Shown here piece after piece: positions 46,376 through 58,269 of a stretch of DNA of 64,000 nucleotides (within the stretch, counting starts at the first letter, position 1; every line of letters starts with the position of its first letter). The notes below the pieces were generated by a model. That model ran no database searches and was not told the DNA's origin. It saw only the letters and a list, made by a program, of their open reading frames with translations. The DNA is taken from contig JALPQD010000137.1 of the NCBI GenBank assembly GCA_023101885.1, positions 806,001 through 870,000 of the forward strand, written 5' to 3'. Source of the stretch: Typhlomys cinereus (Eukaryota > Chordata > Mammalia > Rodentia > Platacanthomyidae). The position numbers were made by a program, and so were the translations under genes.

Positions 46376-46924
46376 ACAATTACATAGTGACTGAGATGCT
46401 TTTACATTTGTTCCCCTTTTCATAACTTGGATTACTAGACACTGGAGCTCAAATACTGAAACTGAGGAATTTGATCTTGTTGCCATATGTAAAGGAAAGT
46501 CAGTGGTTTGGGACCATGGATGTTAGTGTCTGAGAGTTTTGCATATGTGTCCCACTTTCTGCTGTACGCTGCAGCGCGGTTAGTTACATTCTGTCATCAA
46601 GGCTATGGTTAATTCATGCTTGGTTGATTACAGCCTTCTTCACTCCTGCTGTGGTGCAGTTAACTCCTCCTTGCTCAGTTCAGTGAATGAGGACACTCGT
46701 CTCTCTTGGAAACTCTTGTCTAGTTGTACCTGTTCACAGCACAGCTCTGCACAGCCAGTTCATTGGCAGGTCTTTTTGCTCTTCTTTATATTATCTCTTT
46801 AAGCTTCCCTAACTCACTCTCTCTGTCTTCTTGGGAAGGATACTTCTCAGAGCACTAGAGTTACAAGGAGTCTGTGCTCGAATTGCTGAGTCAAGGGAGC
46901 TAGGTAACAGATTGCATTTTGAAG

Positions 46925-47350
46925 ATTCATCAAGTCTCCTGAAACTGGTTTAGCTATGAGATGCCCCCCCCAAAAGGCTCATGTTACAAAGACTTTGTCC
47001 ACAGTGTAACATATTTCAGGAGGTTCTAAAAACTTCAGGAAGTAGGACTTAGCTGGAGTAAGTAGTGATAAGGCTGGTCCTTGCGTATATCTTTCCCCCT
47101 GGCTCCTTCTCGTCTCTCTCTCCTCCACTCCTCTCTCCCTCCTTTCCTCTTCCCTTCTCTCTCTTCCCATTCTGTCTCCTTGTCCACCATAAATAGCCTC
47201 CGTCACATTCTCTTATGAAGTTCTACATTGCTATAGACACAGAAACAACCAAGTCAGCCATCATGGACTGAACACTCTGAAGTCACAAGCCTTCTTCTCT
47301 TAAGCTGTTTTGTCAGTTATCTTGGTCACTGCGACAAAAAAAAAAAAAGT
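46925..47350 (+). mobile_element. MaLR-like solo LTR
   Basis: CTATGAGATGCCCCCCCCAA, GGCTCATGTTACAAAGAC and a CT-rich middle (47090-47170) lead to GCCATCATGGACTGAACACT and GCTGTTTTGTCAGTTATC, ending in CACTGCGACAAAAA. The ending matches rodent MaLR-type LTRs (GTCAGGTATTTTGGTCACAGCGACAAAA). Confidence 0.6.
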
Positions 47351-47495
47351 TTAGCACATCTGGCAACATGCACAAAACACAAGGAAAGCTGTGAGCAGTC
47401 CAGTATTTTCAAGCCCACTTAACTTTTAGCAAGCATTTGTCAACTTTATACCATCCTTTTTCATCACTGACGTTTCGATCATCACATTGGATCAT

Positions 47496-47600
47496 CAGGG
47501 GGTGTGGTGGCATGTGCCTGGAAGCCCAGGACTCAAGAAGCTGAGGCAAGGCTAGAACTGTGAGTTTGAGATCAATCTGTGTCAAATCTTGTTTCAACAA
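47496..47600 (+). mobile_element. B1 SINE
   Basis: GGGGGTGTGGTGGCATGTGC, CTGGAAGCCCAGGACTCAAG and AGTTTGAGATCAATCTGTG follow the forward B1 order. It is truncated where a B4-type element follows. Confidence 0.75.
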
Positions 47601-47604
47601 GAAT

Positions 47605-47800
47605 CACAATCGAGAGGACAACATGGCTCATCAAGAGACTGAGTTCAGTCTCTGGAACCCACATGGTGGAAAGAGGGAACCAACTTCCAAAAGTTGTCTT
47701 CTGTTCTCCACACTGTGGCACACAAATATTTTGCCATCTTTATCTTCTCATCTTCCTTCCTACCCCATCACATAAGTGACTAAGTACTTAAAATAAAAAG
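47605..47800 (+). mobile_element. B4-type SINE
   Basis: ACATGGCTCATCAAGAGACT, GTCTCTGGAACCCACATGGT, GGAAAGAGGGAACCAACTTC, AAAAGTTGTCTTCTGTTCTC and CACACTGTGGCACACAAATA match the conserved rodent B4 3' half (ACCCACATGGTGGAAGGAGAGAACCGACTC..GTTGTCCTCTGACCTCC). Confidence 0.75.
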
Positions 47801-47867
47801 ACTGAAAGCACAACCACTACCATAGCATCATAAAAAACTAAGCAAATTCTTCTTCCAATTAGATTCT

Positions 47868-47960
47868 TCTTCTCCTCCTCCTCCTCCTCCTCCTCCTCCT
47901 CCTCCTCCTCCTTCCTCCTCCTTCTTCCTCTCTTCCTTCCTACTTTCTTCCTTCTCCTCA
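47868..47960. repeat. (CTC)n/(TTCC)n simple repeat
   Basis: About 16 CTC units are followed by TTCC-rich text. The Glu-rich minus-strand reading frame here is the translation of this repeat. Confidence 0.9.
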
Positions 47961-47967
47961 TCCTTTT

Positions 47968-48048
47968 TCTTTTGATACAGGTTCTCACTGTATAGCCTAG
48001 GTTAGCCTTGAATCTATGTTCCTAATGCTTACCAGATACACACCATAT
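47968..48048 (-). mobile_element. B1 SINE fragment, antisense
   Basis: GATACAGGTTCTCACTGTAT, AGCCTAGGTTAGCCTTGAAT is the reversed B1 3' half. The pyrimidine repeat before it is probably its expanded tail. Confidence 0.6.
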
Positions 48049-48739
48049 ATCGGTTAAAATCTCATGGACGTCTACTTTTATACTCACAAACATGCTCCTC
48101 AATCTTCAGTAAGGCTGCATTACTATCCTAAAGCTAGATGACCTGGTTACGATTTCCCTCTTGCCTTCTTGAACACAGAGAAAGTACTGGAGTTGTTTAC
48201 TTCCTATCTGCTGATTTGTTAAAAATGGAGATTTTTAAAAAAGCTCCCAAGTAATTCATTTTCACCTCAATTTGTGTGCTACAATAATTTTTTTGTCAAT
48301 TTTATAAATGAGCTAAATGTTTTCCAATTCCTTAGAGCATACGTATTTCGTTATTAAGGAATCTCAAGCTGAAACCTTCCTACCTTCTCATGGCTTGTTT
48401 GAGACAATCCTGAAGTGCTTGGGGGACTGGGGATTATGCCAGGCAATTCCAGAATCAGCTAGGGTAGATAGCTTATTCCCGGTGCACTTAAAACCATCAC
48501 TCTTGATTAGTCAATTTTCAATTTGATCTCTATTTTAATTTTCACTTTAATTCTTAAATCTTCCTGAATAGAGTTCCCAGATACCTTTCTTATAAACACT
48601 GGGAACCAAGTGAGTACTGACAAATTAGCCTTTCCCGTCATGTCTCCCCTTCTCACAAGCTACTGTGCCACAGTGGGCAGCTTTTCACTTATTGTTATTA
48701 GCATGCATGAGAATATTTAGCTAAAGAAAATGAAGCTAT

Positions 48740-48845
48740 AGAAATAAGAGACTGCTGTCTATTGCCATTGACCTGTCTCAATTTATTCAGAATAGTTCTT
48801 AACATACCCAACACATATTTGTTTAATGAATGAAGAAAGGAAGGA
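48740..48845 (+). mobile_element. L2 LINE 3' relic
   Basis: AGAATAGTTCTTAACATACC followed by ACACATATTTGTTTAATGAA resembles the L2/MIR-type end (AATATTTGTTGAATGAA). Confidence 0.4.
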
Positions 48846-48999
48846 AGAAGAAAACAAAGGATAAATGACTTTCATGTAGAAGAACTGAAACAGCATTTTT
48901 GAGCATTCAATGATCTTTTTAGTCCTGTAAAAGCAGAGTGGGTGTTTCAGGTACCGACTCTTACAAATGAGCTCTGAAGTGACTGTAAACATTGCCTGT

Positions 49000-51685
49000 A
49001 AGGGCTGGAGAGCATCAAGTGATTGTTGAAGAATAAAAATAAATAGATTTTAACAGGATTCATTGACTTGTCCCATATTAAACTATGTTTTAATCAGGAA
49101 AAATTTGAATTTAACTCTGCTTCTGGATCATGACAGAAATTTTTTTTTCTCAAAATTTAAAGAAAGATAAATTACAGATTTATATGTAGTTCAGAACAAG
49201 AAACACAGTGATTGTTAGGAAATGTCTACTTTTCCCTGTGAGCTGGAGCTAACATTTGACTTTTAATGTAGAATAACACTTATTTGCAAAAAAGTAATAC
49301 TTAATTTAGAATTCTTTCAGACTTAATAAAGCAAACATTTGGATGGATCACCAATGAAAATATATACCAAAATAGATGAAAGATGTTTAAACACAGAGGC
49401 AATTTTAGAAGTAAAATAAAATGTTTTCCTTACGCCTACAGAGTTGCAATGGTGAAACAAAAACAAAAGAAAACCCCCCAAAATTAACACCTGGGTCCGT
49501 TCATAGACTGTCAATGGGAGGGAAATTGCTCTTTGGAAGGGAACTGCTCAGAAATCAAGAGTCTTAAATCTTTAATACATCTTGTCAACAAATTATGGAA
49601 ACCTACAATGATGAAATAATGATTATTTACAAGGTCTCAAGTGCCAGCAGTTTCAACTTATGGCTATTCCTAACAGTATAGCATGGAAAAACAACTTGCA
49701 TGGGGAACAATATACTAGACAAATGAATTGTGCTGTATTTATACAGGAACAAACTTTATAATTAAAGATAATGCTGTGGACAGAAAGAGATGATAATGCT
49801 GTCCACATGAATATAAAAACACGTGTTTGGCACATTCATTTTTGAGGAAGGTACACAGGCACACATATGAAAATAACATATGCAAGACTAAAAATATTTT
49901 GCATTTTAAATAATAAATTATAGTCACTTCACCTAAATATGAAATACTTGTATTTCTTTACAATCTGAATGATTTTTATCATTCAGAATACTACTCCAAG
50001 TGATGATTATGAAACTATTAGGCTGCATTTAACATATGCTTATATCATATCATGTACATTATTACCTGGTATCTAATTATATACTAAATATAATATTTTC
50101 AACTAATGAGCTTCTTACTTCAAAACAAGTAAAATGCATTTGGCTCATAATTTCAGGAAGAATTTAAGTATTTTTATTCCATTCTTTGAACAGCTTTCTT
50201 GGCCTCATTTTATTATGAAGATGTTCTCATGTTAATGCAAAAGTTCTTTGAGAAGGAAACAGAGTTTTATTTAAATATGAACAATAGTTTAAGAAACAAA
50301 GGCAAGTGAACAGGAAAGGGTTCATATTTAGTCATTTTAAAAGATTAGAATCCTAGGTGGGGAGTTCAGCTGAGGTATAAAATGAAAGAAAGAAATTCAC
50401 ATACTAAACTAAGTTTTAAGAACAGCCCAGAATATTGTCATTGTTAAGGATAGGATAATTTCTCCCCTGACCAAGTTTTCTCATCAGAGCACAAATAAGG
50501 CAGGCATTGCATGGGTTTTTATTGATGAAATATCACCAGTTAAGGTTCAATTGGGAACACTGGAAAACTATAGAGAACTCTTTGTAACTCCTGCAGGAAA
50601 ATAAGAGCCTTGGGTTTATTTTCCAGATAGTAAAACTGTCTACATAACTATATACTAGCCCCTCGCTGGAGAAATGTAACCTTATAGAAAAGTTTCATAG
50701 CAACATCTGAAGATATTTCTACCTCTGTGATTGACTTAAGTATGGAATCCACAGGTAAACTTTCTCCAGTATTTAATGATACTACCTTACAAATAATTTT
50801 TTCTCAGCGGTGATTTAAGCCAGCCACTACTGCCATGAAGAAAATGCAGTGGCACCTTTTTAGTAATCCTAGTAACAGAGCCCGTCCATGACTGCCAACA
50901 CTACTGAGAACTATGCTGAACCTTGTATGTTCTAGGCACAAGACTGAGGGTATGTATGGAAGACATAATGTTAGTTTCGGAAGCTTTTCTTCATGTTCTT
51001 CAAATGGGGTCCTGTGATTTGCTCATTTACAAGTGGCAACTGAAGGCAAGCATGCTGGGGGCCTCTGTGAACATTGATTCTTTGGAGTGGGGTCAGACAA
51101 CCATGGGCTAGAGTACAAATTTAGAGACAAAGCAGTAGCAAAATACAAGTTCTATGCCACAAGAATCACTTTCCAAAAGAAATATAGCCAAGACACCCTG
51201 AAAATATTTCTGAGGGCGTGTGAGACTATAGCTACAGGAAAGGACACAAGAACTTACAGGAAGATAAGTATGACCTTGACACACAGGGCATTCTCTTAGG
51301 TTGAGACTTTGAAGTAATTTTAAACAGGATCTGTGTATTATATTCTTGCATCTGAAATAATAATGATCTAGTTATAGATTCAGGGTAGTAATCTAAACAT
51401 ATGAATTGCAGTTAGTACTAATACTAACCTATAATTCATTTTAAATGCAGCAGTTATTTAAAATTTAATTATATCCAAGGTTTCAGTTAATTCAATATTT
51501 TTTTAATGTTTTCAGAGGCTGTTTTTGGGGGAATTAAAGTATCTTTTGTGTTTCTTAACTGTCTGAAATCTAACCTAAGTAATGGATGTTCCTTCTCTGC
51601 AATCTATTTCTTTTCTCTTACTCATCCCCCTTTAGAAATAAATAAAGTCTGGATGTTTGTTTTAACCAAACAAATACATCGTGAT
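49000..51685. other. Intronic sequence with no recognised feature
   Basis: AT-rich and repeat-poor, with no exon recognised. Confidence 0.45.
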
Positions 51686-51689
51686 ACAC

Positions 51690-51830
51690 TAAATCAGGCA
51701 TTGTGAGGCATAGCTGTAATCCCAGTCACTCGGGAGGTTGATGGAGAAGATTGCAAGTTTGATGCCAGTTTGAATAACACAGTAAATTCAAGAAAAGGAA
51801 GGAAAAACTGGGGATATGGACCTGAATTCA
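51690..51830 (+). mobile_element. B1 SINE
   Basis: CAGGCATTGTGAGGCATAGC, TGTAATCCCAGTCACTCGGG and GATTGCAAGTTTGATGCCAG are in the forward B1 order. Confidence 0.75.
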
Positions 51831-52479
51831 ATTCACAATAATCAGTAACTCCCCCCAAAATAAGACATTAAAAAAGGATCTGTATCTCTTACTAATTCCT
51901 GAAAAAAATCTAGTGATTTTCACCTTAGAGTCCTGGTGAATTTTCTTTCTCTTCTCAGTCTTTATAAGTTGTTTTAATTTACATATTTTTCCTTTCATAT
52001 GAAATACGCAACAAGCCAGAATTCAGTCTTCCATCACTAATATCTTTCTACCTTCCAAAGCTTGTAAACTCAATGTATCCTTTCATGTGGTTGCTACTGC
52101 TTGACCTGTCTGGGCTGTGCATTCAGTTTTAGGCAGATCTGAGCTGTTCAGTATGAAGCATGAAAATACCTTAGGAGAGCTCTCCTTTGCCTCTGAAGCC
52201 ATCGCTATTCCAGGCAGACTGTCTTTGTGTCTGTCCACTGGTTTTCATTGGATATGGTTTCTGGGCCTCCATACAATATCTGGATCTATATTGTACTATC
52301 TTTGTATGCACTAAAATGTTGTACCCCGAATACAATAAGCACTGTTATGAATAGGCCTCAATGTATTTGAGTACTTGTGTTCCTTGAGGAGATAATGCAG
52401 ACATAACTTGAGGGGCGGCTATGTTAGGAAAGCAGCTTAAAACATTAACTGTAGCAGCTTCAATAACTGTTATGTGCCA

Positions 52480-52785
52480 CTTCTTTTGACTTACACTTCT
52501 ATAATTTATCTTTTCTCAACCTGTCTTCATTACCTTTATCTATTAGCAATCTGAGTAAGAAAACTCTTCCTATCTCACTCTTGGTTCCAACTTGAATCTG
52601 GTTTTAGGGATTTATCTCCTTCTGAAATTGCATTATTTATTGACTACACAGAGAACTTTACCACCTACTCACCCAATGAGAGTGAAAACATCTTAAGAGT
52701 GAAATCTTGATCTTATTTAGCTGGAACATTTTGGCATATGTCAAGCATTCAGCAAATGTTAGTTAGATGAATATGTTAATATGTA
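52480..52785 (+). mobile_element. L2 LINE 3' relic
   Basis: GCATTATTTATTGACTACAC, then AGAGTGAAATCTTGATCTTA and GTCAAGCATTCAGCAAATGT with TTAGATGAATATG, follow the L2 3'-end order. Strongly diverged. Confidence 0.45.
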
Positions 52786-53390
52786 GTCATCCTTGTTACA
52801 CACTATCTGCTTTGGTTCTGGAGAACTCATTTAATGTTGATTCTGTCATTCCAACAGATCGTCCAAGTCTCTCTGTAACAAGAAACTACTGAAAATTTGG
52901 TAAGAAGAAATTTTATCCAAAATTGCCTTCAACCAAATTATATATGTCAAGGTTCCATCATATTTCTTGAGTTTTAAAAAACATCAGTCCTGACAAACAT
53001 TCATCGGTTCTTTGTGGTGAATACTTTCAAAATCCTTTCTTCTGTCACTTTGAAATATTCCATACTTAGTTATGCACACATCTGTGGCTACCACACTATT
53101 CAAGAACATGTCTCAAAAAAAAAGAAACATGTCTTACTGCTATCCAACTGTAAGTTATTATCCAGTGGTCATGCACAGTACCTCTTGTTGGAATACAATA
53201 AAGAGGAACTAGGAACAGTGTCTATACTATATGCTATTTAACTTCCTTTGGGGTGATAACAGCCACTAATTAGAACATTCCAGAAGCAGGCATTTTAATG
53301 CAATATGTATGTACACCTGAGTATATGACCCATCAATCTCACTTAGGAAGCCAACTGAAATACATTTATAAAAATTAGTCTAACTCAGCT

Positions 53391-53498
53391 CTGGCCATAC
53401 CACCCAGAATATGCCCAATCATCTGATCTTGGAAGCTAGTCAGGATCTGACCTGGTTAATACTTGGATAGGAAAAATTGGTATAATTCATGATGCTTT
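53391..53498 (+). pseudogene. 5S rRNA pseudogene
   Basis: CTGGCCATACCACCCAGAAT, then TCTGATCTTGGAAGCTAGTC, AGGATCTGACCTGGTTAATA and CTTGGATAGG align in order and spacing with mammalian 5S rRNA from its first 10 bases through its last third. The internal promoter boxes are damaged (AGCTAGTCAGGAT for the A-box, TGGATAGGAAAAA for box C), so it is very unlikely to be transcribed. The 3' 35 bases are strongly decayed, and no target-site duplication was recognised. Confidence 0.85.
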
Positions 53499-53552
53499 CC
53501 TGTTCTATCAACAATGAAAATAGAAATGCATTCTTTCAGAAGCTCCTGAAGT

Positions 53553-53578
53553 ATGTGTGTGTGTATGGGGGGGGGGTG
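53553..53578. repeat. Short (TG)n with a poly(G) run
   Basis: GTGTGTGTGTAT is followed by about ten G bases. Confidence 0.8.
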
Positions 53579-53661
53579 AAAGGTTTGCCAAAGATCATGA
53601 TTTCTCCCATTTCATGAATGTGAAGTCTTCTAAGGACCAGCACTGAGGTCTTTAGCTGCTT

Positions 53662-54174
53662 CTAGAACATCTCATCTTTGTGAAAATCAGTAATTTGCTT
53701 CCTTTCTTCCAGCATCGGGCCAAGTCTCCATAAGCTGTAGCACTGGAGGTCAGCCTCTCTGCTGACAGTCCTTTCAGAGCACAGGGCTAACAACCCCTTC
53801 ACTCCGTTTCCCGGCAGTCCTTCTGTTCCGGTTGGAACCCCTCCTCTTGTGCGCCTCAAGATAAAATGAGCACAAGAACTGAAGGCTCTGCTGCCCAGGA
53901 CATCTGTTAGGTTCCCTAAACAAGCAGCTGCCACACGTCCTCTCTGTATCTTCAAGGCAGGTTGGCTAATTCTTACTAGAATTTGCAAGCTCCATCTTGT
54001 ACAGCTATTCATCTCTTCATCTTGTAGATTAGCATTAGTTTTTAAATTTTTCTTGACACTTGATCTTCTTTTTACATAGTCATGGCTGTCAGTGAGCTTT
54101 GGAGGCAGCCACACCAGTGTGTTTAACCTCTTGTACTTTGCTTCCTGTCCAAGATAAGTTATCATCATGCACAT
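53662..54174 (-). other. 170-codon open frame, probably not a gene
   Basis: This is the longest open frame in the window, on the same strand as PARD3B. It has no splice sites in phase with the neighbouring exons, no domain I recognise, and a mixed, repeat-like look with CpG-containing text (about 53800-53850). It may be part of an unrecognised LTR-type repeat. I do not call it coding. Confidence 0.3.
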
Positions 54175-55059
54175 CAGAAGTTCTTTTTGGAAATCTTTCC
54201 TTAACTGTGGAGCTTTCGTTTCCTGTTAGGTTTTAATCTAAAAGCAGTCACCAATTCTAAATCCCCAGGTTTCCTGCCCTCTGACACAAGTGGGCACTCT
54301 TGGTAAGCATGTATTAGTGAGTAAGTCAATAATCTCTGCAATGTTCCTGAACTGTGCATTCCTAAGTGAAAGGACATGCATCTCACTGTGCTCTGGTATG
54401 CTTCTTGACTGTTCTGCAAGGGAAGTAGATGCTTGCTTTTGCCATTACCATTCATTTCTCTTTACTAACAAGGGCTTTAGAAAAAAAGCATTTTTAAAAG
54501 TCAAACTTAGAGTAAACCTAACAGTACCTAACTCAGGTTTTACCATGCTCAGAAGTATTGCTTATTGATAGGCAAGCAAGAAGATTCATGGCATAATTAT
54601 TTATATAAAATACTGGCATGAATAAATCAGCATCATATTATTGGTCTGTATGATTTTATGAAAAATTGGAAACAAATTTTAGGATGTTAGTCCGACTTCT
54701 AAGATGGAAAATGGAAGAAGAGTAAGAAGAGTTTAGGAAAAAAATAATAGAGGGGAAGAGTGGGGTTAATTGACATCTTTGATCTGATAGTTGAGATGCC
54801 AAATTACACATGAAGAATATTTCACCAAAATTGAGAAACCAATCGGTATATAATGTACTTCAGTATGGGTATCTACGAACATTTCCTAAATTAAAAAAAA
54901 TTAATAAGCAATAAGCAGGAAGAAAAGCTGCTGGCTCACAAATCAGTCAGTTTGTGCCATCGTGATTATAGGGCGAGCCATTCAAGACACATGCATTTTT
55001 TTTCCTTCTTGAAGAATCTGTGGAACATGGGATGTTAACAATCTTCGTCATCAGGAAAC

Positions 55060-55245
55060 TTGCTAAAATCTCATCTGACCGCCTCATGCATCATTGCTGG
55101 CTCATTTCCTCCCATTGAACAGAAGCGGACAGCTGGCCAGCCTTCCCCAGCTGCGCGGCCCTCAGCCCTCTCCTCCCATGTCACAGACGGCCTCTGGAAA
55201 GGAGGGGAGCCCAACTGGAAACAGGACAGAAAACTCTTTAAAAAA
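55060..55245. other. GC-rich, CpG-containing patch
   Basis: Locally GC-rich text (CAGCTGCGCGGCCCTCAGCC) with a few CpG sites inside AT-rich intron, ending at a run of about 12 A bases at 55240-55252. It is too short and CpG-poor to be called a promoter island. No exon boundaries were found. Confidence 0.4.
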
Positions 55246-55299
55246 AAAAAAACCTTGTGGGAAACAGTGTTTTCAACTTCCCTTTGAATGGGTCTACAG

Positions 55300-56260
55300 A
55301 TTAGGTCAACAAATGGGGCCAAAATCCTGAAGTGCTGTCCCTTGAATAATTGAGACTAATTCTTAAGTAGTCTTATGGGGTCATAAAACACCAAGCCTGG
55401 AAATTAAAGATTTTTATGCCTCATCAAAAAGTCTTTGAATGTAACTCCCTGGCATCCTGCCAATAAGGGCAGCTCTTGGGGGGAAACCCTATGCCAAAGG
55501 CCAAAAAGGCAGCTGTGTTATTCGGCTTCTGAGGACTCCCAACTCAACACCCACACAAGCTCAATTATGAACAAATGAAAGGGATCCAGACTGAACACAG
55601 TAATTCTGGTAATTTAAATAAATAGAGGAAAGTCTGCAATTAGTAGGCAAAGCCTGATTTTCTGGAAAACCCAGAAGTAACAACCCAGTCCCCGAAATTG
55701 CATGCTAACCCTTTTGAATAAGCACTTATACCCAATTAGTTAAAAATAAATTTCGTTTCCTTATCATTTTAATCATTTCTGATCTGTCTTGAACGTGACC
55801 ATATGCATGCCAACAAAAAGTCTACTAAATACTGAAGCAATGTAGTCACAAAAAAAATCTTCAATGGGTGCCTTGGAATAAAGAAAAATGAGTGAAACTG
55901 CTATGCGTTAGTGCACAGACATTGCCCAGTTCTAGCCAGGTTCATACACATCTGTAGCTAATCAAATGGACACACCTTTCCAAGTTCCAAGAAAATTAGT
56001 TATTCTAAAAGGATCAAAGATTAATTTTACACAAGATAATTAACTTGCATCTATTTTATAGATCTATTTAATAAAGAACAAAATATATACCATTGCTCTA
56101 TATAGGTTCTTTCAAGCAGTAAATTCAATATTCATTCCTCCTGACTTGAAGAGAAAAGGGACTGATGAAAAAAATTTCAAAAGCTGGGACAACAAAGATG
56201 CTTATTGAACTCAGTAAAGTGTTTCTATCAGGAGCCAACAGTAAACTGGACAATTATTAA
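55300..56260. other. Repeat-poor intronic stretch, candidate conserved non-coding DNA
   Basis: About 0.95 kb without recognised transposons or simple repeats. It contains ATGCATGC and TAATT-type cores. Whether it is conserved cannot be seen from one genome. Confidence 0.25.
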
Positions 56261-56263
56261 CTG

Positions 56264-56266
<3 letters not shown>

Positions 56267-56310
<44 letters not shown>
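56267..56310. repeat. (CA)n microsatellite
   Basis: About 20 CA units. Confidence 0.9.
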
Positions 56311-56907
56311 GGAAGGAGCGGGAGAGAGAGAAATAAACAATTTTCCTGTCTTATCTTTAAACTGCTCTTTGATTATCTGATTCTAAACTACATGGGAGAA
56401 ACAGTGCATATGAAGACTCAAAGTCATTTAAAAAACATGTAGCATTTTGTACTCAGGGAGAGAAAACTGTCCTAAATGACAATCAAAATACAGAGTAATA
56501 GTAAGATAATTTACTTACACAAGGTAACAACAATACAGGACGACTAATATATTAGAACACCAACATATCTATAAACCCACTCATGTATATTAATATTTAT
56601 ATATAATGTTTATATATGGAACTCTTCTCTATATATCAAAAGAGGACTTTAGTAAGCAAAAGAATCTAAATGCAAAGTCTGCATTCCAAATTAATAGAAA
56701 TGCAGGAATAGGAATGGGAAAATCAAATAGTAGTATTTTGACATTTTTACAGGGAAAAAGTTTCCCAAAGCATATACCATGAATAAAAATGTGTTATAGA
56801 TCATTAAACACTTTTCTTAAAACCTCCAAAAGCAAATAAATGGGATAAGCATAAAACCAGCATCCCAACAGGAAGAAAAGATTGGAATATTTGACTATAA
56901 ATCTGAA

Positions 56908-56910
<3 letters not shown>

Positions 56911-56966
<56 letters not shown>
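56911..56966. repeat. (TG)n with a CGCGCG core
   Basis: About 25 TG/CG steps. It is the tail of the antisense B4-type SINE that follows. Confidence 0.9.
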
Positions 56967-56967
<1 letters not shown>

Positions 56968-57250
56968 CTATGTGTAGAGATTAGAGGTTGGTTGATTTCC
57001 GTTGTCTTGCTCAAATGTCTTCCACCTTATTTTTGGAAACAGGGTCTCTCATTGAACCTCTGTGGCATCTAATGGCTAGAGTGGCTGGCCAGCAAACTCA
57101 GCAATCCCTTCCTTGCCACCTATGCACTACTGAGATCACAGGTGTATACTAACACACCTGGCTTTTTAAATGGGTGCTGGGGATCTGAACTCAGGTCCTC
57201 ATACTTGCATGGCAAGAACTTTACTGACTGAGCATTCTTCTCAACCCCCT
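56967..57250 (-). mobile_element. B4-type SINE, antisense
   Basis: TTTTTGGAAACAGGGTCTCT, CATTGAACCTCTGTGGCATC, GGCTGGCCAGCAAACTCAGC, ACCTGGCTTTTTAAATGGGT and GCTGGGGATCTGAACTCAGG, then ACTGACTGAGCATTCTTCTC, are the successive blocks of a reversed B4 (B1-like body plus tRNA/ID-like head). It is one of the best preserved SINEs here. Confidence 0.85.
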
Positions 57251-57860
57251 ATAACATAACTTTACATGGACAAAAAAAAACCCCAACAACACATGATCCA
57301 TCCAAAAATACAAATAATGATTAATAGCTTCATAACAACAGTATAAAAATAAAGGAGAAAAATTAATAAATGAAACACTGACAAATGACAAGTAAATTGA
57401 GACTTAAGAAATTCAAAATGAGCCAAAAAAGTACACAAGATAAAGCTTGAAGGGAAGCCCAAGTTCCATTAAAGGGGAAGAGAAATGTAAACTATAAATC
57501 AAGACTCATTCATCCAAATCAACATTATGGCAGAATGATTCTGAAGAAATACACGTGACATGGACATGTGTATGAATGGGAAAGTGATGGGAGAAGTACA
57601 GCTAAGTGCAGCAAACTATTTTTAAACCACATTTTGTAACTGGTGAATAGACAAAAGAGATGGAGGACGAGGAAGCTGGATTCTTCATAATGAACCTTGT
57701 CTATTTTTGGAAATGTAAGTGGAGATAAGTATGTGGAACCCACACGCATCTACGAAGACTTGAATATATGAAAAATTACACTAAATGCAGGTTGAAACAC
57801 AGACTTTAACTCAGAAACAAAAGCAAAATAAATGAACACACAGCTCATCTCACAGACTTT
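57250..57860 (+). mobile_element. Possible decayed L1 text
   Basis: Adenine-rich sequence with loose resemblance to L1 ORF2 phrases (GAGAAATGTAAACTATAAATC, AATGGGAAAGTGATGGGAG). Weak, and no structural end was found. Confidence 0.25.
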
Positions 57861-57864
57861 CTTT

Positions 57865-57900
57865 TCTTTTTTCTTTCTTTTCTTTTCTTTTCTTTTTTTT
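57865..57900. repeat. (TTTTC)n pyrimidine repeat
   Basis: About seven TTTTC/TTTC units form the tail of the antisense B1 that follows. Confidence 0.85.
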
Positions 57901-58008
57901 GGACAGAGTTTGCTATGGAGATGCAGCCTAGCCCAGCCTTCAACACAAAACCATCCTGCCTCAGCTACCTGAGAAAACAGTCATAGGCAATCGATCACCA
58001 AGCCAGGA
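57901..58008 (-). mobile_element. B1 SINE, antisense
   Basis: GACAGAGTTTGCTATGGAGA, CAGCCTAGCCCAGCCTTCAA, CCATCCTGCCTCAGCTACCT and CAGTCATAGGC follow the reversed B1 order. Confidence 0.75.
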
Positions 58009-58149
58009 TCATGGGGATTTCTGAAAGGAAGAGTGGCTGGCATAAATTAATAACACAACAAACAGGAAGACTCAGTCTTTGATTTCTTAACCATATGAAA
58101 CTAATTCTTTTCCAAGTAAACATAATAGTATGTGGTATCCCACCTAAAA

Positions 58150-58258
58150 ATTTTAGGTTTCTTTTTCTTTTCTAATTCTGTAGTTCTAGGGCTTGAACCC
58201 AGAGCCCTGTCCGCAGCAGACAAGCCCGCAACCGTCTGAACTACATTTCCAGCCCTGG
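58150..58258 (-). mobile_element. ID-type tRNA-derived SINE, antisense
   Basis: GGGCTTGAACCCAGAGCCCT and CTACATTTCCAGCCCTGGGG are the reversed ID head, a tRNA-like pol III promoter. In the minus direction it starts GGGCTGGAAATGTAGTTCAG and has GGGTTCAAGCCC. The tail is T-rich on the plus strand. Confidence 0.7.
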
Positions 58259-58269
58259 GGTTATTAGTA

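Noticed and set aside
47788..47988. Glu-rich frame on the minus strand
   Set aside because: It is a translation of the CTC repeat.
55060..55330. Possible CpG island or alternative promoter
   Set aside because: Short and with few CpG sites; no first-exon structure was found.
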